From assembly GCA_946008205.1 (NCBI GenBank), contig CAMGAZ010000130.1, forward strand, positions 1 through 5,044: 5,044 nt of DNA. Direction: 5' to 3'. Position 1 is the stretch's first letter; every line of letters begins with the position of its first letter. This document shows, piece by piece, positions 1-5,044 of the stretch. A model generated the notes under the pieces. It was given only the letters and a program-made list of their open reading frames with translations, ran no database searches and had not been told where the DNA came from. Source of the DNA: an uncultured Clostridium sp. GTDB taxonomy: Bacteria; Bacillota; Clostridia; TANB77; CAG-508. Made by a program: the position numbers and the translations under genes.

Positions 1-104
1 AAAATTATAGAAACAATAAATTGAACAGCTTGTGCTCCACAACGTTCTGCAAATCTCCATATAAAACCGCCTATGGTTTTTTTCTTTAATGAGTTTTCTT
101 CCAT
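1..104 (-). CDS. Oligosaccharide flippase (Wzx/WzxC-like, MOP superfamily), N-terminal fragment
   Basis: Only the first 34 codons plus two bases are inside the window; the frame is open to the left edge. The peptide begins MEENSLKKKTIGGFIW and continues RFAERCGAQAVQFIVSII. This is the typical start of polysaccharide flippases of the MOP superfamily: a short basic head (KKKTIGG), then an aromatic first membrane helix with the xFAERxGAQ motif and an IVSII run. Such proteins move undecaprenyl-linked repeat units across the cytoplasmic membrane. Two in-frame ATGs exist, at 110-108 and 104-102. The downstream one is chosen because the GAGG Shine-Dalgarno at 114-111 lies 6 bases from it but directly touches the first. 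The gene follows the glycosyltransferase by 42 bases on the same strand, fitting a polysaccharide operon. The family call is fairly firm from the N-terminus alone; the exact subfamily cannot be judged. Confidence 0.82.
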   Translation of the reverse strand, partial: MEENSLKKKTIGGFIWRFAERCGAQAVQFIVSII

Positions 105-110
105 TTTCAT

Positions 111-116
111 CCTCGC
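111..116 (-). promoter_or_regulatory. Ribosome binding site of the flippase gene
   Basis: Minus-strand GCGAGG lies 6 bases before the ATG at 104. It abuts the alternative ATG at 110 with no spacer, so it favours the shorter start. It is the only purine-rich candidate in the gap. Confidence 0.6.
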
Positions 117-120
117 TTCT

Positions 121-147
121 AGTAAATATCAATCATTTCTATTTACT
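121..147 (-). repeat. Small AT-rich inverted repeat between glycosyltransferase and flippase genes
   Basis: AGTAAATA (121-128) and TATTTACT (140-147) are perfect 8-base complements around an 11-base loop. In the transcript the hairpin would start at the last base of the glycosyltransferase stop codon and end four bases before the flippase ribosome binding site. Only two of the eight pairs are G-C and no T-tract follows, so it is not a convincing intrinsic terminator. It could be a weak intercistronic hairpin or chance in AT-rich DNA. Confidence 0.3.
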
Positions 148-1070
148 TATTTGCCAATTATTAATTTTTTTATAAATATCAATTTTTCTTTCCAACCTAT
201 ATTCTTTGCAAATATAACTTTAAAAAAGTGTCTTCTTGCAAAGGTTCTCATTTTTACAAAATCCTCATCTTGCACATTTAAAAAAGTATCAACTAAAATT
301 CTAACCCTTCCAAAATACGAATTAACCTCTAATCCCATATTCTGTTCAGCAACTTCATAAGTTTTTAGAAGTGCATAATACAATTTTAAATACTTTTTAC
401 TATCTAATGTACGCATAGCACTGTCTTGACGAACGAAGTAATAATACAATACTATATCATCTAACACAATTATAGATTTCGTAGTTGATAAAAAAGTCAA
501 CACAAAACATAAATCCTCACCATATGATAAACTTGTATCAAATCGTAATTCACCAATTGAACTTTTTAAATAGAGTTTATTCCATACGCAACCAAGCATA
601 TTACTATTTTCTGGAAGGCAAATGTATTCATAAGCTTGTTTCCCATTTAAAGAACTATATTTGTGTTCCAGTTCAATGTTTTTTATTTTTATATCGTTTA
701 TATTAGAAAAATATTCAAAATTGCATACTATTCCCTCTGAATTATTATTAATTGCACACTGATGCAATATTTCAAACATTTGGGGATGAATAAAATCATC
801 CGGATCACAAAATGCAACAAAAGTTCCTAATGCATTATCTAAACCCACATTCCTTGCAGAAGATACTCCACCATTTTTTTTATGAAAAACTCTTATTCTA
901 CTATCAGAAGTTGCTAGTTCATCACATATTGTTCCGCTTTTATCTGTAGAACCATCATCTATTAATAATATTTCAAAATCTAAAAAAGTTTGATTTAATA
1001 TGGATTTAACTGATTCTTCTAAATAATTCTCAACATTGTATACGGGAATAACAACGCTTATTTCTGGCAT
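147..1070 (-). CDS. Family 2 glycosyltransferase (GT-A fold)
   Basis: This 307-residue protein transfers a sugar from a nucleotide-sugar donor to a growing polysaccharide or lipid-linked repeat unit at the cytoplasmic face of the membrane. GT2 hallmarks occur in order: SVVIPVYNVENYL at 5-17, IDDGSTD at 37-43 (nucleotide binding), NGG-SSARN at 66-74, and DPDD at 89-92 as the metal-binding DxD equivalent (usually DSDD). VWNKLY is at 162-167, GEDL at 184-187 with the probable catalytic Glu/Asp, and YYYFVRQDSAM at 209-219. The C-terminal 80 residues are basic and aromatic (RRHFFKVIF, KKLIIGK), which may aid membrane association, but no clear transmembrane helix is seen. The ATG at 1070 has only a weak AGAGAG site 9 bases upstream. 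It lies 47 bases after the kinase gene. In five sampled lines it is about 28% GC, more AT-rich than the kinase and epimerase genes. Donor and acceptor cannot be predicted; UDP-galacturonate is one option given the neighbours. Confidence 0.93.
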   Translation of the reverse strand: MPEISVVIPVYNVENYLEESVKSILNQTFLDFEILLIDDGSTDKSGTICDELATSDSRIRVFHKKNGGVSSARNVGLDNALGTFVAFCDPDDFIHPQMFEILHQCAINNNSEGIVCNFEYFSNINDIKIKNIELEHKYSSLNGKQAYEYICLPENSNMLGCVWNKLYLKSSIGELRFDTSLSYGEDLCFVLTFLSTTKSIIVLDDIVLYYYFVRQDSAMRTLDSKKYLKLYYALLKTYEVAEQNMGLEVNSYFGRVRILVDTFLNVQDEDFVKMRTFARRHFFKVIFAKNIGWKEKLIFIKKLIIGK

Positions 1071-1117
1071 AATGTTTTACTCTCTTTCTAAAACCAGTTA
1101 TTAATAAATTAAATAAT

Positions 1118-2290
1118 CTATAAGAATAATCCGTCAACACTATAACAGAATTCAATCATAAAGGTATCTTTATACTTTGGAAAAGCATCCAAGTATTCCT
1201 TAGTGATTTTTTCCACTATACTATCTTTATACTTTGGATTTACAAGGGCCATACAGCAGCCTTTGAATCCGGCACCCGAGAAACGACCACCATAAATCCC
1301 TTTTGTTTCGGTCATAATCTCATAAATTTTTTTTAGCTCTGGTGAACCAGTTTCGTAGTTTTCAATTGAACTCAAACCGCTTTCAAGAACCAACTTGCCA
1401 AATCCTTCTAAATCTCCTTGTTCCCATAGTTTCGCACCGAGTTCAACCCTATCAAATTCAGTATACCAATGCTCTGCTCTTTTTGCCCAATTTTCCGGGA
1501 GCTTGTCTTTATAATCAAGATAGGTCTGTTTTGGAATGTCACGCAAAAAAGTTTCGTTAAACTTTCCATATTCCATACCAGAAAACGCCTTTAGTGCAAA
1601 TCCCGCAGCCTTACACTCATCAACTCTCATGTTGAATTTAGAGCCAGCAAGATTCCGTTCAACACCACTAAACACAATCATAATTTCATATTCAGGCATA
1701 TTAGGGTTTTGCGGAATATTAACATATTCACCTGTGTTTGTATCAAGATAAAGCAATGAGTTTGCTTCACAAAAGCATTCACAAGACTGATCTAATGTAC
1801 CACTGGAAACACCAACATATTCATTTTCTGCATATACAGACATATCAATAAGCTCTTGCTTTGTTGGATGTATATCATTTACTTTACATAGTGCCGACAA
1901 AAACACAAGAGTAACAGCAGCTGATGATGAAAGACCACCAATAGGAAGACTTCCCTCAATTACACCACAAAGGCCAATATTAAGCTTATACTTTTTTCCA
2001 AGAGCAATAGTTGCACCTCTCAAATAGTCCGCCCAATCATTTTCTTTTGTCTTATGTACTCTGTCAACAGAAAACTGAGCTCTCTTTTCAAAGTCAAGTG
2101 ATATTAGCTCAATAACACCATTTCTCTTCGGTCCGTAAGCGATATGTATCCCTTTATTAATTGCCATACCGGTAACTTTTCCATGTTGGTGATCGCTATG
2201 TGCGCCAAGTGGACAAATTCTGTATGGGCAAAAAACAAGATCGCTTGGCTCATGTTTATATATTTCAATGAATTTTTCTTGACATTTCAT
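1118..2290 (-). CDS. GHMP-family sugar-1-kinase, annotated as galactokinase but galacturonokinase-like
   Basis: This 390-residue cytoplasmic kinase should phosphorylate the anomeric hydroxyl of a hexose or hexuronate with ATP. All GHMP motifs are present: the sugar-binding motif PYRICPLGAHSDHQHG at 22-37, the phosphate-binding loop LPIGGLSSSAA at 115-125, the catalytic Asp167 in SGTLDQS, and motif 3 GIYGGRFSGAGFKGCC at 331-346. True galactokinases read GRVNLIGEHTDY in motif 1. Here their O6-contacting Glu is Ala30, while the His (31) and Asp (33) remain. From memory, Arabidopsis galacturonokinase shares PYRICPLGAH-DHQ, KRAEH (269-273 region) and SGLSSIENYE (304-313), which argues for galacturonate as substrate. 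The position of the galactokinase Tyr before xxRxxEC is Phe219. A CxCxC run (170-174) follows the catalytic Asp. The ATG at 2290 has AAGGA 9 bases upstream, overlapping the stop of the preceding galU-type gene (14-base gap), so translation is probably coupled. The kinase family is certain; the substrate is inferred. No galT or galE is seen to support a Leloir role. Confidence 0.93.
   Translation of the reverse strand: MKCQEKFIEIYKHEPSDLVFCPYRICPLGAHSDHQHGKVTGMAINKGIHIAYGPKRNGVIELISLDFEKRAQFSVDRVHKTKENDWADYLRGATIALGKKYKLNIGLCGVIEGSLPIGGLSSSAAVTLVFLSALCKVNDIHPTKQELIDMSVYAENEYVGVSSGTLDQSCECFCEANSLLYLDTNTGEYVNIPQNPNMPEYEIMIVFSGVERNLAGSKFNMRVDECKAAGFALKAFSGMEYGKFNETFLRDIPKQTYLDYKDKLPENWAKRAEHWYTEFDRVELGAKLWEQGDLEGFGKLVLESGLSSIENYETGSPELKKIYEIMTETKGIYGGRFSGAGFKGCCMALVNPKYKDSIVEKITKEYLDAFPKYKDTFMIEFCYSVDGLFL
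1165..1238 (-). repeat. 17-base direct repeat pair inside the kinase gene
   Basis: TATCTTTATACTTTGGA (plus-strand sense) occurs perfectly at 1165-1181 and 1222-1238. The copies are 57 bases apart, exactly 19 codons. Each encodes PKYKD followed by Ser or Thr (residues 352-357 and 371-376). The sequence between does not align as a longer duplication, so coincidence of a short peptide with identical codons is possible. Confidence 0.75.
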
Positions 2291-2299
2291 ATATTCAAA

Positions 2300-2304
2300 T
2301 CCTT
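2300..2304 (-). promoter_or_regulatory. Ribosome binding site of the kinase gene, overlapping the upstream stop codon region
   Basis: Minus-strand AAGGA lies 9 bases before the ATG at 2290 and directly follows the uridylyltransferase TAA (2307-2305). The ribosome ending on that gene covers this site, which favours coupled translation. Confidence 0.7.
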
Positions 2305-3180
2305 TTAATCTAATGTTTTTGCGATTTTCTTGATATACTCTTTCAGTTCAGCTGATACCTCTGGATGGTTTAATCCAACTTCAATATTAGCTTCAAGAAT
2401 GCCAAATTTATTACCCATATCATAAACTGTTTCTGGAAACTCAACAGCAATAACACCCTCAGTTTGTGCAAGAGTTTTCATTGCGTCAGTAAGCTGAAGC
2501 TCATTTCCTTTGCCCTTTGGAGTATTTTCAAGAATTTCAAAAATTTTTGGAGGCATTACAACTCTACCCTTGATAGAGAAATTACTCATAACTTCATCCA
2601 TACTAGGTTTTTCAATCATATCATTGCAGTTGTATTCATTGCCTTCAATATGTTCAACAGCAAGAGAGCAATATTTCATAATTGCTTCGCCCTCAATTGC
2701 CTTAACACCAACAGCACCCTTACCATATTTTTCATAAGCATCAATCAATGTTTTTGTTACATTGTTTTCTACGATAACATCATCACCATAAAGAATTGCA
2801 AATGGCTCATCACCAACGAAATTCTTTGCACAAAGAACTGCGTGACCTAGACCACCTGTTTCCTTTTGACGAAGAAAGTATATGTTTCCAAAGTTAGAAC
2901 AAGCTTTAACCGAATCAAGAATATCCTTTTTACTTTCATTACCCTCTAACTTTGCTTCAAGCTCAAACGCATGGTCAAAATGATCCTCCATTGCTTGCTT
3001 TCCACGATTAGTGATAATCAAAACTTCTTCAATACCGCTATTGAAAGCTTCCTCAACAATATACTGAATTGCTGGCTTATCAATAATATTTAACATTTCC
3101 TTTGGGACTGCCTTTGATGCAGGAAGAACTCTTGTTCCCATTCCTGCTGCTGGAATTATCGCTTTTCTAACCTTTTTCAT
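2305..3180 (-). CDS. galU: UTP-glucose-1-phosphate uridylyltransferase (GalU family)
   Basis: This 291-residue cytoplasmic enzyme belongs to the family that makes UDP-glucose and pyrophosphate from UTP and glucose-1-phosphate. Its length is normal for GalU. Motifs: IIPAAGMGTRVLPASKAVPKEML at 8-30 (nucleotide loop plus the conserved Lys27), IDKPAIQYIVEEA at 33-45, QKETGGLGHAV at 105-115, YGDD at 131-134 with the metal-binding Asp, MIEKP at 188-192, GNELQLTDAM at 225-234 containing the sugar-binding Glu227, and YDMGNKFGILEANIE at 253-267. The segment just before YDMG is FPET, where many homologues have a Gly and a basic residue. An in-frame extension to 3294 is rejected: it would overlap the epimerase by 110 bases and adds 38 non-family residues. 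The ATG at 3180 has GAGG 9 bases upstream. It lies 4 bases after the epimerase and 14 before the kinase, so it may also act on the kinase product (galacturonate-1-phosphate), which is inference. Confidence 0.95.
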   Translation of the reverse strand: MKKVRKAIIPAAGMGTRVLPASKAVPKEMLNIIDKPAIQYIVEEAFNSGIEEVLIITNRGKQAMEDHFDHAFELEAKLEGNESKKDILDSVKACSNFGNIYFLRQKETGGLGHAVLCAKNFVGDEPFAILYGDDVIVENNVTKTLIDAYEKYGKGAVGVKAIEGEAIMKYCSLAVEHIEGNEYNCNDMIEKPSMDEVMSNFSIKGRVVMPPKIFEILENTPKGKGNELQLTDAMKTLAQTEGVIAVEFPETVYDMGNKFGILEANIEVGLNHPEVSAELKEYIKKIAKTLD

Positions 3181-3184
3181 ATTG

Positions 3185-4270
3185 TTATACCTCGTAGAAT
3201 TTTTTATACCACTGAGCAAATTTTCGGAGTCCTGTGCGAAGTGTTGTACTTGGCTTAAAACCAAAATCACGCTCCAAGGCACTTGTATCTGCAAATGTTA
3301 CTGGAACATCGCCAGCTTGCATTGGAACTAATTCCTTATGTGCTTCAAAATCATAATCTGCAGGAAGCACCTCAGCATGAATAAGCTCTTGCTGAAGAAT
3401 GTCAACAAAATCGAGCAAATTCTCTGGGTTTTGATTACCAATATTATAAACTGCATAAGGTGGAATTGGAAGCCCATCCTCACCAATTTCTCTTGAAGGA
3501 GCTCCAGCCATAACTCGCTTTACACCCTCAACAATATCATCAATATAAGTGAAATCACGCTTGCAATTTCCAAAATTAAAAATTTGAATTGTTTCGCCTT
3601 TGATTAGCTTATTAGTAAAGCCAAAGTATGCCATATCAGGACGACCAGCAGGACCATAAACAGTGAAGAAACGAAGTCCTGTTGATGGAATATTATATAG
3701 CTTTGAATAAGCGTGAGCCATTAATTCATTACTCTTTTTTGTTGCAGCATAGAGCGATACTGGGTTATCAACCTTATCGTCAGTTGAATATGGAACCTTC
3801 TTATTTGAACCATAAACTGATGAGGATGAAGCATAAACCAAATGCTCAACGCCCTTTGCACCATTGTCATATGAATGTCTGCAAGCTTCAAGAATATTGT
3901 AGAAACCAATCATATTTGATTTCATATATGCTTCGGGGTTTGTGATTGAATAACGAACACCAGCTTGTGCTGCAAGGTTTACAACAATATCAAACTTATA
4001 CTCATCAAAAAGTGAATTAATAAGTGCAGAATCAGAAATATCACCCTTAACAAAGGTCCACTTTGATTCAGTATGCTCACTATCACAAGCCTCAATCTGT
4101 TCCAATCTCCATTCCTTGATTGAAATATCATAGTAGTCATTCATATTATCAATACCAACAATGTTAATTGGTGATTGAGTTTTTAAAAGTTCAAGAACAA
4201 GGTTGCTGCCAATAAAACCAGCAGCACCTGTTACAAAAACTGTTTTGCCTTTTAAATCAATATTATTCAC
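3185..4270 (-). CDS. UDP-glucuronate 4-epimerase (NAD-dependent, extended SDR family)
   Basis: This 361-residue cytoplasmic enzyme interconverts UDP-glucuronate and UDP-galacturonate using tightly bound NAD. The N-terminal Rossmann fold has GAAGFIGS at 15-22 and an acidic GIDNMNDYYD at 39-48. The catalytic set is a Ser cluster in YASSSSVYG (146-154) and Y174-x3-K178. Features typical of the uronate subfamily (plant GAE, bacterial LpsL/Cap1J type) rather than GalE are LAAQAGVRYSITNPEAY at 99-115, GRPDMAYFGFT at 209-219, RDFTYIDDIVEGV at 238-250, YNIGNQNPENLLDFV at 275-289 and MQAGDVPVTFADTSALE at 317-333. As I recall, the Arg equivalent to R210 in RPDM holds the substrate carboxylate in the Bacillus cereus enzyme. 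The start is GTG at 4270, with a strong AAGGAG 8 bases upstream and no better alternative. It overlaps the acyltransferase by 8 bases, and GalU follows after 4. No UDP-glucose dehydrogenase is in view, so the UDP-glucuronate source lies elsewhere or comes by salvage. Confidence 0.95.
   Translation of the reverse strand: MNNIDLKGKTVFVTGAAGFIGSNLVLELLKTQSPINIVGIDNMNDYYDISIKEWRLEQIEACDSEHTESKWTFVKGDISDSALINSLFDEYKFDIVVNLAAQAGVRYSITNPEAYMKSNMIGFYNILEACRHSYDNGAKGVEHLVYASSSSVYGSNKKVPYSTDDKVDNPVSLYAATKKSNELMAHAYSKLYNIPSTGLRFFTVYGPAGRPDMAYFGFTNKLIKGETIQIFNFGNCKRDFTYIDDIVEGVKRVMAGAPSREIGEDGLPIPPYAVYNIGNQNPENLLDFVDILQQELIHAEVLPADYDFEAHKELVPMQAGDVPVTFADTSALERDFGFKPSTTLRTGLRKFAQWYKKFYEV
3190..3193 (-). 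promoter_or_regulatory. Ribosome binding site that fixes the GalU start
   Basis: Minus-strand GAGG lies 9 bases before the ATG at 3180, within the last two sense codons of the epimerase. It supports the 291-residue product over the longer in-frame reading. Confidence 0.65.
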
Positions 4271-5044
4271 TTTGTTTTCTCCTTGTTAATAATATTCCAA
4301 TTGGCTTTTCTACAAGATAGTAAAATATAAAGCCAAAAGTCACTGAGATTAATGACACTAAAACCGACATCCAAATATAATATTTCCCTACTATTGCAAT
4401 CATATTGTTAAGTATTATAAAGCCAATATTTTGATGAATTAAATATATTGAATACGAAATTGTTCCGATAAATACAAGAGGTTTAAATTTTAACAAAACT
4501 CCTTTTCTATGTAAAGCATAACTTGTAATAAATAATGCAAATAATGCTACCACCAATGCGAAAAATCCCATTGTCAAATACAAATCAGCGATTATTAGAA
4601 TTCCTAACAATATTGTATAAAAAACATTACTTTTACTATCAATTAAACGCAAAAGATTTCCCAAGACTAAAAATGGAATATATTCGCCCCCTAAAAGTTG
4701 ATAAACAAATTTGAACGCTTCCTTTGGAAATCCTATAAATTTTGCAGTTAAAACACACAAAACTGCTATTAAGAATAACCACAACATTAACAAACAACAT
4801 TGTGTTTTATCCTTAAACTTTAGAATAATACTATAAATAACTATACCTGAAACAAGGGTTGTTAAGTACCAATGTGCTCCATCAACGTAATCAGTTCCAA
4901 TATATCCATTGATAAATGGAATATTTAAAAGGTAATCAACAGTCGTTACTGTTCTATTTGGTAATTCAATAAATCTAGTCAATACAAAACACAATGTTAT
5001 TGCAACAAAATAGGATGGCCATATTCGCACCAATCTTTTTATGA
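4263..5044 (-). CDS. Membrane O-acyltransferase (acyltransferase 3 family), N-terminus outside the window
   Basis: The frame is open to the right edge and gives about 260 residues; family members usually have 330-380, so roughly the first 70-100 are missing. The TTG at 5033 is not accepted as a start: the frame continues upstream as IKR, giving KRLVRIWPSYF, the family's internal (K/R)R-x-RI-P-Y motif that follows the first helices. Numbered from that TTG, DGAHWYLTTLV (51-61) matches the conserved loop with Trp. Hydrophobic helices lie near 57-71, 79-96, 108-128, 137-151, 153-173, 186-209 and 218-241. FIGTISYSIYLIHQ (188-201) is the C-terminal family signature, and VEKPIGILL with a basic tail closes the protein. 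Such enzymes transfer acetyl or other acyl groups to surface glycans or lipids at the membrane. It is very AT-rich (about 25% GC in sampled lines). Acyl donor and target are unknown; O-acetylation of this locus's polysaccharide is the simplest guess. Confidence 0.9.
   Translation of the reverse strand, partial: IKRLVRIWPSYFVAITLCFVLTRFIELPNRTVTTVDYLLNIPFINGYIGTDYVDGAHWYLTTLVSGIVIYSIILKFKDKTQCCLLMLWLFLIAVLCVLTAKFIGFPKEAFKFVYQLLGGEYIPFLVLGNLLRLIDSKSNVFYTILLGILIIADLYLTMGFFALVVALFALFITSYALHRKGVLLKFKPLVFIGTISYSIYLIHQNIGFIILNNMIAIVGKYYIWMSVLVSLISVTFGFIFYYLVEKPIGILLTRRKQSE
4279..4284 (-). promoter_or_regulatory. Strong ribosome binding site for the GTG-started epimerase
   Basis: Minus-strand AAGGAG lies 8 bases before the GTG at 4270, inside the last codons of the acyltransferase. 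It is the strongest Shine-Dalgarno in the window and probably compensates for the GTG start. Confidence 0.8.

Noticed and set aside
73..360. Plus-strand open frame of 95 codons opposite the glycosyltransferase end
   Set aside because: It is antisense to a clear GT2 gene, Phe/Ser-rich as expected from AT-rich complement, has no ribosome site and resembles no family.
1071..1117. Possible promoter or terminator in the 47-base gap between kinase and glycosyltransferase
   Set aside because: The gap holds a short TTATTAATAA palindrome but no GC stem with T-tract and no recognisable -35/-10 pair; AT-richness alone explains it.
1118..2290. Role of the kinase in the Leloir galactose pathway
   Set aside because: No galT or galE is present in the window, motif 1 is not that of galactokinase, and the adjacent epimerase belongs to the uronate subfamily. 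The role is not formally excluded.
2464..2850. Plus-strand open frame of 128 codons opposite GalU (and a second one at 2510-2737)
   Set aside because: Both are shadows of the strongly conserved galU gene, low in charged residues and without domain signals.
3682..3945. Plus-strand 87-codon and minus-strand 62-codon frames inside the epimerase
   Set aside because: Both are alternative frames of a fully conserved epimerase gene with no supporting motifs or start sites.
5031..5033. TTG at 5033 as the acyltransferase start codon
   Set aside because: The frame stays open to the window edge and the upstream codons (IKR) complete the internal KR-x-VRIWP family motif, so the real start lies outside.

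Overview
The window is about 5 kb of AT-rich DNA carrying six genes, all on the minus strand and packed head to tail. Base composition, Shine-Dalgarno sites of the AGGAG type and the flavour of the proteins suggest a low-GC Firmicute, most likely a gut-type clostridium (Lachnospiraceae or Oscillospiraceae). The genus cannot be told from this sequence. Everything here fits the middle of a surface polysaccharide (capsule or exopolysaccharide) locus. No RNA gene, insertion sequence, CRISPR array, internal promoter or convincing terminator is visible, and no gap between genes exceeds 47 bases.

In transcription order (right to left), the window opens inside a membrane O-acyltransferase (acyltransferase 3 family, N-terminus off the right edge). 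Next comes a UDP-glucuronate 4-epimerase that starts on GTG and overlaps the acyltransferase by 8 bases. A GalU-type nucleotidyltransferase follows 4 bases later, and a GHMP-family sugar kinase 14 bases after that. After 47 bases comes a family 2 glycosyltransferase, and after 42 more the first 34 codons of an oligosaccharide flippase that runs off the left edge. The short gaps and overlaps point to one operon.

The most interesting part is the central trio. The kinase would normally be labelled galactokinase, but its sugar-binding motif is PYRICPLGAHSDHQ rather than the galactokinase GRVNLIGEHTDY. From memory it closely resembles plant galacturonokinase. It sits directly beside the enzyme that interconverts UDP-glucuronate and UDP-galacturonate and beside a UTP-sugar-1-phosphate uridylyltransferase. 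Together these could form a salvage route: galacturonate to galacturonate-1-phosphate, then UDP-galacturonate, in equilibrium with UDP-glucuronate. The glycosyltransferase would use activated sugars, the acyltransferase would decorate the glycan and the flippase would export the lipid-linked repeat unit. The substrate of the kinase and of the uridylyltransferase is inferred, not shown.

The trio is also less AT-rich (about 39% GC in sampled lines) than the acyltransferase and glycosyltransferase around it (about 25-28%). This is the mosaic pattern expected when conserved precursor genes sit among exchangeable serotype-type genes.
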